Below are positions 23,144 to 30,207 of a stretch of 30,207 nucleotides of DNA, piece after piece. The notes beneath the pieces were generated by a model. That model saw nothing but the letters and a program-made list of their open reading frames with translations. It had not been told where the DNA came from and ran no database searches. The stretch covers positions 1 through 30,207 of the forward strand of contig CAZCZB010000033.1 of NCBI GenBank assembly GCA_964502995.1. Direction: 5' to 3'. The position numbers and the translations under genes were made by a program. Within the stretch, counting starts at the first letter, position 1; the number at the start of each line of letters is the position of its first letter. Source of the stretch: Bin87 sp964502995 (lineage in GTDB: Bacteria > Chloroflexota > Dehalococcoidia > Lucifugimonadales > UBA3495).

Positions 23144-24097
23144 ATGCCGCAAGCAGGGATTCCATCGGAACAGGAAGTTCTGGGCTGGTTCGACAGCCTC
23201 TCGAACTGGGGACGCTGGGGCGACGACGACGAACTGGGCACCCCCAACCTCATCACCCCGGAGAAGACCCGCGCCGCGCTGGCCACCGTTGAGGAGGGCC
23301 ATTGCGTCTCACTCTCCCGGGACATATCGTGGGATCCGTCGGTGGACGTGCCGTCGCCGCCGGTCCACTACATGGTGGAGAGCGGCGAGGGTTGGGCCAC
23401 CGGCGACAAGGTATCCAACCGGGCGTCGGCCGTGGCAATGGACTACATCGGCATGATTTTTCACGGCGTGACCGTGACCCACGTGGACAGCCTGGCCCAC
23501 TTTTTCTGGAACGGCATGACCTACAACGGCAAGCCGGCGCACATGGTATCCACCAGCCTGGGCGCGACGGTCTGCTCGGTGGAACAGGCGCACCGCGGGT
23601 TCATCACCCGGGGCGTGCTGGTGGACGTGCCCATGGTGCGCGGGATTGACTGGGTGGAGCGGGGCGAGGGCGTGATGCCGGAGGACATTTTGGCGGCCGA
23701 AGAACGGTGCGGGTTCCGCATTGAGCCCGGCGACGTGCTGCTGGTGCGGACGGGGCAACTGCACCGGCGCAACGTGGAGGGGCCGGTGCCGCGCGAGGCC
23801 GGATCCACGGCGTGCCAGGCCGCATGCCTGCCGCTGTTCAAGGAGCGGGACATCGCCGTGCTGGGCTCGGACACCGGCAACGACGTCAGCCCACCCCAGT
23901 ATCCCGGCCAACTTACGAATCCGATTCACCAGGTGTCGATCACCGCGATGGGCCTGTGGATTCTGGACAACGCGAACCTCGAGGACGTGGCGGTGGAATG
24001 CCGCGAGCGGAACCGCTGGACCTTTATGGTCAGCATCAATCCGCTGAGGATGCAGAACACCACCGGGTCGCCGGTGAATCCGGTGGCGGTTTTCTAG
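23144..24097 (+). CDS. Cyclase-family metal-dependent hydrolase (kynurenine formamidase-like)
   Basis: 317 residues from the ATG at 23144, supported by GGAGGG at 23131-23136; an in-frame upstream start at 23003 runs through the promoter and is rejected. The metal site of the family is evident as FHGVTVTHVDSLAHFFW, with His107, His113, Asp115 and His119. Other family marks are NWGRWGDDDELGTPNLITPEK at the N-terminus, RGVLVDVPMVRG, and IEPGDVLLVRTGQ in the middle. The family hydrolyses amide or lactone-like bonds using Mn2+ or Zn2+. This longer form (over 300 residues) resembles the uncharacterised Chloroflexota/actinobacterial group rather than the roughly 210-residue KynB. It precedes a small AtzG-like gene and an amidase, suggesting a shared role in breaking down an amide compound. 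Confidence 0.9.
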   Translation: MPQAGIPSEQEVLGWFDSLSNWGRWGDDDELGTPNLITPEKTRAALATVEEGHCVSLSRDISWDPSVDVPSPPVHYMVESGEGWATGDKVSNRASAVAMDYIGMIFHGVTVTHVDSLAHFFWNGMTYNGKPAHMVSTSLGATVCSVEQAHRGFITRGVLVDVPMVRGIDWVERGEGVMPEDILAAEERCGFRIEPGDVLLVRTGQLHRRNVEGPVPREAGSTACQAACLPLFKERDIAVLGSDTGNDVSPPQYPGQLTNPIHQVSITAMGLWILDNANLEDVAVECRERNRWTFMVSINPLRMQNTTGSPVNPVAVF

Positions 24098-24180
24098 CGA
24101 CGGCAGGGATTCCTTTCTCCGATACCACGCACCGTCTACTACCACTCACTCTCTACCACGCACCCTCTTGGAGTATGGAC

Positions 24181-24384
24181 ATGGCGGACTCCGGCGAAAC
24201 CAACGTTACGATCGACGACCTGCGCGCCCTGGCGAACCTGGCCGGGCTGCCGTTGGACGACGGGGAACTGGAAGAATTGCTGCCGCTGTACCAGTTTCTC
24301 AGGGAGAAGGTGGCGATGCTCCACGAGGCGGATCTGCCCCTGGGCGGGCAGGCGATGACGTTCCCGGCCGACTGGGGACGCTAA
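24181..24384 (+). CDS. AtzG/GatC-like small subunit (DUF4089-type)
   Basis: 67 residues. The ATG at 24181 has GGAG at 24170-24173, seven bases upstream; an ATG at 24175 is too close to it. The sequence TIDDLRALANLAGLPLDDGELEELLPLY followed by a second helix and LPLGGQAMTFPADWGR resembles the GatC N-terminal helices and, in its short length, AtzG, which binds the amidase AtzE and completes its fold. It is directly followed, 44 bases on, by an amidase-signature gene, the expected partner. It was inferred to be a complex subunit from this arrangement; a true GatC would be near 95 residues and would sit with gatA/gatB. Confidence 0.72.
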   Translation: MADSGETNVTIDDLRALANLAGLPLDDGELEELLPLYQFLREKVAMLHEADLPLGGQAMTFPADWGR

Positions 24385-24428
24385 CCCCCGGCAACCGAAA
24401 CTCGGCGACCGAAAGGGAGGCAAATGGC

Positions 24429-25832
24429 ATGGCTGTACCAACCGAACTGCACCACCTGACCATCGGTGAGGCGGCGCCGCTGATCGAGTCGGGCGAACTG
24501 TCCCCGGTGGAGTTGACGCGGGCGTACCTGGCGCGCATCGAGGCCATCGACGGGCGGCTGGATTCCTACGTCACGCTGACGCCCGATCTGGCATTGTCGC
24601 AGGCAAGGCAGGCGGAGGCCGAAATCCGGGCCGGCAGGTACCGGGGGCCGCTGCACGGCATCCCCATCGCGCTGAAAGACCTGTACGACACGGCGGGCAT
24701 CAGGACCACGGCAATGTCGCGGGTGACGCCCGACCGGGTGCCCAGCGTGGACGCGACGACGGTATCAAAGCTATACGAGGCTGGCGTTGTGTTGCTGGGC
24801 AAAACGGCAATGCACGAGTTTGCGCTGGGCGGGCCGGATTTCACCAGCCTGTTCCCGCCGGCCCGGAACCCGTGGAATCCTGAACACATGCCGGGCGGCA
24901 GCAGCAGCGGTTCCGGTTCGGCGGTGGCCGCCGGGCTGTGCATGGGCGCGTTGGGGTCGGACACCGGCGGCAGCATACGCGGCCCGGCGTCGATGTGCGG
25001 CATCGCCGGCGTCAAACCGACGTTTGGGCGCGTGAGCAACTTCGGCGTGGTGCCGCTGTCGTGGTCGCAGGACCACTGCGGGCCGATGACGTGGACGGTG
25101 GAGGACTCGGCGATCATGCTGCAGGCCATCGCCGGGTACGACCCTAAGGATCCGACCACGGCGGACGTGCCGGTGCCCGACTATATGGCCGGGCTGAGGG
25201 ACGGCGTGCGCGGCCTCACGGTCGGAGCGCCCCGGGAGTATTTCTACGAGGAAGCGCCCGGCGTGAACGTTGAGGTAATCCAGGCGGCCGAGCGGGCGCT
25301 GGAGACGCTGTCGGAACTGGGGGCGGAAATTCGGGACGTGGAGATTCCGCACATCCGTTACGCGCAGACGGCCAACCAGGTGATCATGATGTCGGAGGCC
25401 TACGCATATCACGAGCACAATCTCAAAACGCGGCGGCACGACTATGGGAACCTGGTGCGCAACCGTTTTCTGCTGGGCGGCCTGCTCACGGCATCGGATT
25501 ACAACCAGGCGCTGAGGATGCGGCGAGTGATCAAGGACGAGATGGCGGCGGCCCTGCACGAGGCCGACGTGCTGGTCACGCCCACCTATGCGTCGCCGGC
25601 GCCAAAGATTGAGGGCTACGCCGGGGGCACCACGCTGACGCAGCCGAGTTTCACAGGACCGTTCAACGTGTCGGGCCTGCCGGCGGTTTCTACCTCCAGC
25701 GGGTTGTCGACCGGCGGTTTACCGATGGGATTGCAGATAGTGGGGAGGCCATTCGACGAGGCGACGGCCTTGCGAGTCGCATACGCTTACGAACAGACGG
25801 CCAGGTTCATAGACCGAAGGCCGATTCCGTAA
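24429..25832 (+). CDS. Amidase-signature-family hydrolase (AtzE/GatA-like)
   Basis: 467 residues from the ATG at 24429, with GGGAGG at 24415-24420; the reading frame extends upstream but has no other good start. The Ser-cisSer-Lys triad is visible: Lys83 in GIPIALKDLYDTAG, Ser158 in MPGGSSSGSGSAVAAGL, and Ser182 in GSDTGGSIRGPAS, followed by GVKPTFGRVSNFGVVPLSWSQDHCGPM. The C-terminal PFNVSGLPAVSTSSGLSTGGLPMGLQIVGRPFDE is also typical. The enzyme releases ammonia from an amide; the actual substrate is unknown. Pairing with the AtzG-like protein suggests the AtzE-type arrangement, not tRNA amidotransferase, because no gatB is nearby. A 17-base palindrome follows the stop codon. Confidence 0.93.
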   Translation: MAVPTELHHLTIGEAAPLIESGELSPVELTRAYLARIEAIDGRLDSYVTLTPDLALSQARQAEAEIRAGRYRGPLHGIPIALKDLYDTAGIRTTAMSRVTPDRVPSVDATTVSKLYEAGVVLLGKTAMHEFALGGPDFTSLFPPARNPWNPEHMPGGSSSGSGSAVAAGLCMGALGSDTGGSIRGPASMCGIAGVKPTFGRVSNFGVVPLSWSQDHCGPMTWTVEDSAIMLQAIAGYDPKDPTTADVPVPDYMAGLRDGVRGLTVGAPREYFYEEAPGVNVEVIQAAERALETLSELGAEIRDVEIPHIRYAQTANQVIMMSEAYAYHEHNLKTRRHDYGNLVRNRFLLGGLLTASDYNQALRMRRVIKDEMAAALHEADVLVTPTYASPAPKIEGYAGGTTLTQPSFTGPFNVSGLPAVSTSSGLSTGGLPMGLQIVGRPFDEATALRVAYAYEQTARFIDRRPIP

Positions 25833-25833
25833 T

Positions 25834-25850
25834 TAACAGTTGAACTGTTA
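25834..25850. promoter_or_regulatory. Palindrome directly after the amidase stop codon
   Basis: TAACAGT-tga-ACTGTTA, perfect 7-bp arms, one base after the stop. It could be an operator for the promoter 33 bases downstream or a weak transcript hairpin. No T-run. Confidence 0.4.
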
Positions 25851-25882
25851 TGTCATATTTGGCGAACTACCAAGAATTGTTA

Positions 25883-25911
25883 TTGACATCCGAACAGCGC
25901 TGGGGTATTAC
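25883..25911 (+). promoter_or_regulatory. Promoter of the DUF5679 gene
   Basis: Perfect TTGACA (25883-25888), 17-base spacer, TATTAC (25906-25911). It lies between the amidase and the small gene, so the latter can be expressed independently. Confidence 0.62.
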
Positions 25912-25960
25912 TCAAATACGGGCGCCAATAGGCGTCCAGCAATCAACGGAGGTATCATCA

Positions 25961-26116
25961 ATGACCACCCAGGTACAGATTTTCTGCGTCAAGTGCAAGG
26001 CCAAAACGGACTCGCGCGACGTACAGGGCGTCACCATGAAAAATGGCCGCCCCGCGACGCAAGCCATTTGCGTCGTTTGTGGAACCAAGAAGTTCCGCAT
26101 CGGAGCAATGCCGTAA
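25961..26116 (+). CDS. DUF5679-type mini zinc-ribbon protein
   Basis: 51 residues from the ATG at 25961, with GGAGG at 25948-25952 and its own promoter. Two CxxC knuckles, Cys9/Cys12 (FCVKCKAK) and Cys37/Cys40 (ICVVCGTK), are separated by a basic loop containing VTMKNGRPAT, ending in KKFRIGAMP. This is the pattern of the DUF5679 family of tiny zinc ribbons, often found in Chloroflexota. Function is unknown; size and charge would fit a nucleic-acid- or ribosome-binding role. A longer in-frame start at 25850 would run through the promoter and is rejected. A strong hairpin lies 150 bases downstream. Confidence 0.85.
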   Translation: MTTQVQIFCVKCKAKTDSRDVQGVTMKNGRPATQAICVVCGTKKFRIGAMP

Positions 26117-26265
26117 TTCCATTGCGTCACACAGCAGATATCCGGACAGCGCGGTCGGTCAACCCGTTGCGCGGGATTGGCCGGGATACCGCTGTCCGCC
26201 TCGTTCGGAACTGTCGCGGCTGATGCGTTGCGTCAGATAACCGATTGGCATCGGTCGCAGACAGG

Positions 26266-26290
26266 GGGCGCCCTCCTCAAGAGGGCGCCC
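26266..26290. terminator. Strong GC hairpin between convergent genes
   Basis: GGGCGCCCTC / GAGGGCGCCC, perfect 10-bp stem with loop CTCAA. It is followed on the plus strand by GTTCCGTCT and lies 45 bases beyond the stop of the minus-strand flavoprotein gene. Probably a bidirectional terminator. Confidence 0.6.
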
Positions 26291-26334
26291 GTTCCGTCTC
26301 AGTCATTGGCGGATTCTGATTGCCGCCAACGCCG

Positions 26335-27741
26335 CTACCTTGCCAGCCATTTGAGGATTCGACCGGCGAATCCGTTGGTCAGACCACCCAGGTAGGCCTC
26401 CCACGCCAGTTGCTGGTTGCCAGTTGCCAGCGATGGGTAGGCTTGCATCACCTGGGCGAGGCTGCCCATCTTCAGGCCGCTTTCGCCGGCAATTGACCAC
26501 GTCTGCAAAGCGTCGGCGGCGTGTTGGCCCACCACGGTCGCGCCAAGCACCCGGCCGTTGTCGCGGTGGACGACCCTGATGAACCCATCCAGAGCATCAT
26601 CGGTGACCGCTCGGTCGATCGAGGGCATGGGGAGGGTCGAAACGCGCACTCCTGAGCCGAACCGGTCATTGGCCTGCGCTTCGGTGTATCCCGCGTGAGC
26701 GACTTCGGGGTCGGTGAACGTTGCCCAGGGCGGATGCTGGGGTCGCGCCCGGGAACGCCCCGGCAGCAGCATGTTGCGAACCGCCATCGCGCCCTGGTAG
26801 CCGGCGTAGTGCGTGAACTGGAAACCGCCGATGCAGTCGCCGGCGGCGTAGATGTTCTTCGCAGAGGTGCGCAGGTAGTCATCCACGGTGATGCCGCCGG
26901 AAGAGCAGGTGACCCCGGCGGCGTCCAGTCCCAACGCGGCCACATTGGCGCGGCGGCCGACGGCCACCAGCAGGGCGTCGCCACGAATCTCGGAGCCACC
27001 GGATGTTACGGTGAACGTGCCGCCGGAGTGGGTCGCCGACTCGACCGGCGCGCCCAGCCTCAGATCCACGCCGTCGCGCATCAGTGAGTCGGCGACCAAT
27101 TGCGCCGCTTCCGGTTCGTCGTTGGGCAGGATGCGGTCCAGCGCTTCGACCAGCGTGACCCGCGACCCAAGCCGTTGGCAAGCCTGGGCCAGTTCGCAGC
27201 CGATGGGGCCGCCGCCCACGACAACCAGGCGAGGCGGCAGAGATTCCAACTGCCAGAAATTCTCGTAGGTGAGATATGGCGCGTCGGAAAGCCCCGGGAT
27301 GGGCGGGACGAATGGCGACGCGCCGGTGCAGACCAGGAAGCGCCGGGCGGTAACGGCGTTGCCGCCGGCCGAGAGGGTGCGGGCATCCACAAACTCCGCT
27401 CGTGCCTCGATAACGTCGATGCCTTCGGCGCGCAGCGCGTCGGGAGATTCGGCGGCGTAGATCCGGGCGATGACGTCCCTGACGCGGGCCATCACCGCCG
27501 GAAAATCTATGGCAGGATCGCCGGCGGATACTCCGTACCCGTGGCCGTTGCGGACGGTGTGGGCGACGCGGGCGGCGTGGAGCAGGGCCTTGCTGGGGAC
27601 GCATCCGGTCCAGGTGCAATCGCCGCCAATCCGGTTGGCCTCAATCAGCGCGACCCGCCTGCCGAGACGGGCCGCAAACCGCGCCGCGGTGAGGCCGGCG
27701 GAACCGGCGCCAATGATTGCCAGGTCATATCGGGTGGGCAT
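26335..27741 (-). CDS. Pyridine nucleotide-disulfide oxidoreductase (MerA/Lpd-like flavoprotein)
   Basis: 468 residues, full length. FAD site GAGSAGLTAARFAARLG (11-27); redox-active disulfide Cys42 and Cys47 in GGDCTWTGCVPSK; NAD(P) site VVVGGGPIGCELAQ; second FAD motif NIYAAGDCIGG; C-terminal dimerisation domain from about TFTDPEVAHAGYTEAQA. At the place where lipoamide dehydrogenase and glutathione reductase carry the catalytic HPT...E, the sequence reads QAYPSLATGNQQ, with neither the His nor the Glu. Mercuric reductases also lack the His, but the MerA C-terminal Cys pair is absent too. Hence the electron acceptor is uncertain. No mer or 2-oxoacid dehydrogenase genes are near. The ATG at 27741 has no clear Shine-Dalgarno. 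Confidence 0.9.
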   Translation of the reverse strand: MPTRYDLAIIGAGSAGLTAARFAARLGRRVALIEANRIGGDCTWTGCVPSKALLHAARVAHTVRNGHGYGVSAGDPAIDFPAVMARVRDVIARIYAAESPDALRAEGIDVIEARAEFVDARTLSAGGNAVTARRFLVCTGASPFVPPIPGLSDAPYLTYENFWQLESLPPRLVVVGGGPIGCELAQACQRLGSRVTLVEALDRILPNDEPEAAQLVADSLMRDGVDLRLGAPVESATHSGGTFTVTSGGSEIRGDALLVAVGRRANVAALGLDAAGVTCSSGGITVDDYLRTSAKNIYAAGDCIGGFQFTHYAGYQGAMAVRNMLLPGRSRARPQHPPWATFTDPEVAHAGYTEAQANDRFGSGVRVSTLPMPSIDRAVTDDALDGFIRVVHRDNGRVLGATVVGQHAADALQTWSIAGESGLKMGSLAQVMQAYPSLATGNQQLAWEAYLGGLTNGFAGRILKWLAR

Positions 27742-27809
27742 GGGGAATGCTGTTTCCGTTTACGGCGAGTCGTGACTTGTGAACAAAGCATCTGCCGCTC
27801 CGTTCAGGA

Positions 27810-28292
27810 TCATCTTGTCCTGAATAATACGTAGGTGGCCAACGCTCGTCTGATTCTCAAGTCGGTCCCTGTGAGATCAGCGATCGCGGCTTCGGCCCGT
27901 TCAATGGCACGGATAGTTTCTGATCGCTGGAACACCGATCGGGGGTTGTAATCGGCGTCGTGACGCTGGTTTTGAAGGGCGATGAACGTATGCCCGAAGT
28001 CCTGCAGGTTTTCAGGGAAGGCCAACATGGACGATGTTGAGTTGAACCTGTCCTTGGCAAAGCCATGGTCCAGTGCGCGATAGGTTCTTGCCCACTCTTC
28101 CGACTGGCGTACATCAGGCGAAGTTCCTATCAGTGCATCGGCATTGTTGTTTGCCAATGCGTGGAATACCGCGTAATAGATGGTACTGATCGCACGACGC
28201 AATCTTGCCTGCTGGGGTCTGCCCCGGGCTTCTCCGAACTCAGGGGCCCGCGCGAGCAGCCTGGCAATGGCGATAAGTTGCTGCCAATCCAC
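27810..28292 (-). CDS. HEPN-like domain protein
   Basis: 160 residues, helical. The segment RLRRAISTIYYAVFHALANNNADAL (31-55) and the later FIALQNQRHDADYNPRSVF are the two signatures of HEPN-type proteins; RxxxDY with a preceding His is reminiscent of the ribonuclease or binding motif of the family. HEPN proteins act as toxins, RNases or nucleotidyltransferase partners. Here the partner is not an MNT nucleotidyltransferase but a 125-residue protein encoded 12 bases upstream on the same strand. The gene is visibly less GC-rich than its neighbours. A 7-bp hairpin (TTCAGGA/TCCTGAA) overlaps the stop codon. Toxin activity is not shown by the sequence. Confidence 0.72.
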   Translation of the reverse strand: MDWQQLIAIARLLARAPEFGEARGRPQQARLRRAISTIYYAVFHALANNNADALIGTSPDVRQSEEWARTYRALDHGFAKDRFNSTSSMLAFPENLQDFGHTFIALQNQRHDADYNPRSVFQRSETIRAIERAEAAIADLTGTDLRIRRALATYVLFRTR

Positions 28293-28304
28293 GGTTTACT
28301 CGAC

Positions 28305-28682
28305 CTACGGGATGGCCTGTACCAACTCCGACCAATCGCTGTCTTCCGTTCCGTCGATGTAGGTTTCGGTGGTAACGCCGGTCACACCACATTCTTTCAG
28401 AGCCTGACTATTTCTGCGATAAAACCCGTTGAACCATGCGGCATCCAACAGGTTTTCGTCTCCGGCGTACACCACACGGATGTAGCAGTAATGTTCCCCA
28501 AATTCATCGGTCCGTGTCGTTACGGTAATGGGGTCAAACTTGAACGCTTCGCCAAATCTGCCGGTGAGGTCGCTGCGAATTATGTCGGCGACCCTGCTTT
28601 TCTGTTCCTGGGTGAGTTCCCCGTCCATGACATGCCCCGCAAATCCGTAGAGACGTTGTGAAGTACGCTCGGATGAGTACAT
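28305..28682 (-). CDS. Small protein paired with the HEPN-like gene, function unknown
   Basis: 125 residues, family not recognised. It looks alpha/beta: a helical, charged N-terminal half (TQEQKSRVADIIRSDL, then RFGEAFKFDPITVTTRT) followed by HYCYIRVVYAGDENLLD and a helix with WFNGFYRRNSQALKECG, ending in the acidic TETYIDGTEDSDWSEL. No signal peptide or membrane helix. It starts six bases after the TRAP permease stop, with AGGG inside the stop region (TAGGGTAAAATG), so translational coupling is possible. It lies 12 bases before the HEPN-like gene, so the two are almost certainly co-expressed. By position it could be the cognate partner or antidote of the HEPN-like protein; this is inference. 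Confidence 0.65.
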   Translation of the reverse strand: MYSSERTSQRLYGFAGHVMDGELTQEQKSRVADIIRSDLTGRFGEAFKFDPITVTTRTDEFGEHYCYIRVVYAGDENLLDAAWFNGFYRRNSQALKECGVTGVTTETYIDGTEDSDWSELVQAIP

Positions 28683-28688
28683 TTTACC

Positions 28689-30191
28689 CTAACGCGGGCC
28701 CTTGATCTGGTCGGGGAGCCAGAGGGCGAGATCGGGGAATACTATGATGAGACCGATTACGATGGCCATGCACGCCATGAATGGCAGCACGCCGATATAT
28801 ACGTCGTTGATGGTTCCGGTTTCGACCCTTTGGCCGGTTTCTTCGCCCTCGCGTCTGGCCACGTCGTGGCGCGCGCCCTGCAGCACGTAGAGGCTCAAAC
28901 CCTGGGGCGGGCTGATCTGCGCCGCCTCCAGCAGGATGATCATGATGATGCCGAACCAGAGCAGGTCAACCTCGGCGGCCCGCAGCACCGGCGATATGAT
29001 GGGCAGCGTGGTCAGCATCATGGAGTATGCCTCCATGAAGGTGCCGAGCAGCAGGTAGAACACCACCAGGAACAGCACCAGTTGCACCGTGGTGAGGTTG
29101 AAACTGGCGACCCACTCCGCCATCGTGACGGAGATCCTCAGGTAGGCGAAGGCGAACTGCAGCGTGAACGCCGCCATCAGGATGAACAGGATCATCGCCG
29201 AGGAACGAGCGGCGGAGACACAGGCCTCCATGGTCATGGCGACCATGAACCGGCAGTAGTTGCGGAACTCTCCCAGGTTGAACCGGTGATCCGCGCGCCA
29301 CTGTTCCAGCGTGGCGGTGACCTCCGGAGACAGGCGGCCCGAGATGCCGGACTTCAGCAGCATACCCGCGATATTGCCGGCGAACAGGCGCACGAAGTTG
29401 TAGATGATGGCCAGGGCCATCGCTCCACTGACTCCGAACCCGGCGGCCTCGGACGGCGTGGCCCATCCGAAATAGATGCTGCCCAGGACGATGAATATGA
29501 GCGCCATCACCGGCACCATCAGGACGGTGAACAGCAACCGCTCTACCCAACCCTCCCAACTCCAGAAACTCTGCTGCGACTGGCGGGGCGCGATGGCCGG
29601 CCATATCACCGAGACGATGCCAATCATCAGCATGAACACGCCGGCCAGCAGGATGCCGGGGATGAACCCGGCCAGGAACAGGCGGCCAATGGACTCGCCG
29701 ACCGTCAGCCCGTAGAGGACCAGAAGGATGCTGGGTGGTATCAGGATGCCCAGCGTGCCGCCGGCGGCCAGGGAGCCGACAACCAGGCGTTCCTGGTATC
29801 CCTGGGCGCGGAAGGACGGCAGGGCCACGCGGCTCACGGTGGCGGCGGTGGCGATGCTGGAACCGGCGCAGGCGGCGAACACGGCGCAACTGGCGATGTT
29901 GGTGTGCATCAGGCCGCCGGGTATGAAATCCACCCAGCGGGACAGGGCGCGGTACATGAGGTCGGCAAAACCGCCCCGCAGCACGATCTCGCCCATCAGG
30001 ATGAACAGCGGGATGGCCATCAGGTTGATGTTGGTATTGGTCTCCCAGGCCCGGTTGCCCATGATGTTCCAAACCGGGTTGTCGGAGAAGACGTTGAGCA
30101 GGATCAGCGCCAGGGACCCCAACGCGCCCGCCACGTACATGCCGGCGAAGAACATGACCCCCATGAGGATGAACGCGACGGCAATCAGCAT
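28689..30191 (-). CDS. TRAP transporter large permease (DctM-like)
   Basis: 500 residues, against about 425-435 for usual DctM. Many membrane helices and the typical motifs: NINLMAIPLFILMGEIVLRGGFADLMYRALSRWV, GSSIATAATVSRVALPSFRAQGY, GTLGILIPPSILLVLYG, SIYFGWATPSEAAGFGV, and GTFMEAYSMMLTTLPII. The extra length comes from a hydrophilic insert at about 280-318 (GRLSPEVTATLEQWRADHRFNLGEFRN) and a charged loop near 455-470 (ARREGEETGQRVETGT). It drives sodium-coupled uptake of a carboxylate or similar solute together with a small permease and a periplasmic receptor, presumably encoded just outside the window: a TGA seven bases before the ATG may be the end of that upstream gene. Confidence 0.92.
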   Translation of the reverse strand: MLIAVAFILMGVMFFAGMYVAGALGSLALILLNVFSDNPVWNIMGNRAWETNTNINLMAIPLFILMGEIVLRGGFADLMYRALSRWVDFIPGGLMHTNIASCAVFAACAGSSIATAATVSRVALPSFRAQGYQERLVVGSLAAGGTLGILIPPSILLVLYGLTVGESIGRLFLAGFIPGILLAGVFMLMIGIVSVIWPAIAPRQSQQSFWSWEGWVERLLFTVLMVPVMALIFIVLGSIYFGWATPSEAAGFGVSGAMALAIIYNFVRLFAGNIAGMLLKSGISGRLSPEVTATLEQWRADHRFNLGEFRNYCRFMVAMTMEACVSAARSSAMILFILMAAFTLQFAFAYLRISVTMAEWVASFNLTTVQLVLFLVVFYLLLGTFMEAYSMMLTTLPIISPVLRAAEVDLLWFGIIMIILLEAAQISPPQGLSLYVLQGARHDVARREGEETGQRVETGTINDVYIGVLPFMACMAIVIGLIIVFPDLALWLPDQIKGPR

Positions 30192-30207
30192 GAATCAGCC
30201 AGGGTTG

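Overview
The window is GC-rich bacterial DNA with one 100-N scaffold gap near its left end. I see no rRNA, tRNA, CRISPR array, transposase or phage genes. The gene set is F420-type LLM oxidoreductase, GMC oxidoreductase, SDR, cyclase-family hydrolase, amidase, DUF3179, DUF5679, Uma2 nuclease, TRAP and Opp-type transporters, plus many short dispersed palindromes. This fits an uncultured, probably marine or host-associated Chloroflexota (Dehalococcoidia/SAR202-like) genome. That placement is inference from gene content; no marker gene is present.

Left part (1-9600): a duplicated two-helix membrane/coiled-coil gene beside the gap, an isochorismatase-like hydrolase, a small AT-richer hypothetical gene, a GMC oxidoreductase with an in-frame repeat insertion, a SulP anion transporter with a STAS domain, an LLM oxidoreductase, a lactonase-like beta-propeller, a divergent Uma2-family nuclease and an SDR. 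Most are single genes with their own ribosome binding sites, separated by short repeats. They look like independent catabolic or uptake units.

Centre (9855-15351): a minus-strand peptide/solute ABC cluster. A TTGACA-type promoter precedes a lipoprotein receptor, an OppB-like permease and an OppC-like permease. A probable terminator follows, then a membrane-anchored PQQ-type propeller. No ATPase gene is in the window. A 1-kb non-coding stretch rich in short degenerate repeats precedes a PAS-LuxR regulator.

Zinc region (16953-22325, minus strand): a Fur/Zur-type regulator, a very large zinc receptor, a ZnuB-type permease and a DUF3179 lipoprotein lie in one direction. The receptor is the most striking gene. 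Its ZnuA/AztC-type fold is split at the His-rich loop by an inserted beta-propeller resembling the periplasmic zinc chaperone AztD, so chaperone and receptor are apparently one polypeptide. The ATPase (znuC) is absent from the window.

Right part: 22326-23143 is a repeat nest holding MITE-like elements with terminal inverted repeats and a 19-bp minisatellite of ten copies. It is followed by a plus-strand set of cyclase-family hydrolase, AtzG-like small subunit and amidase, then a tiny DUF5679 zinc-ribbon gene with its own promoter and a strong hairpin. On the minus strand lie a MerA/Lpd-like flavoprotein lacking the usual His-Glu pair, a HEPN-like protein with a small unknown partner, and a TRAP large permease at the window edge. 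The partner gene starts only six bases after the TRAP stop.

Repeats are a major theme. Two families of short GC-rich palindromes and one family of about 120-bp elements (inner hairpin with CCGCTC/GAGCGG ends) are scattered between genes, and one repeat motif has expanded inside a coding region.
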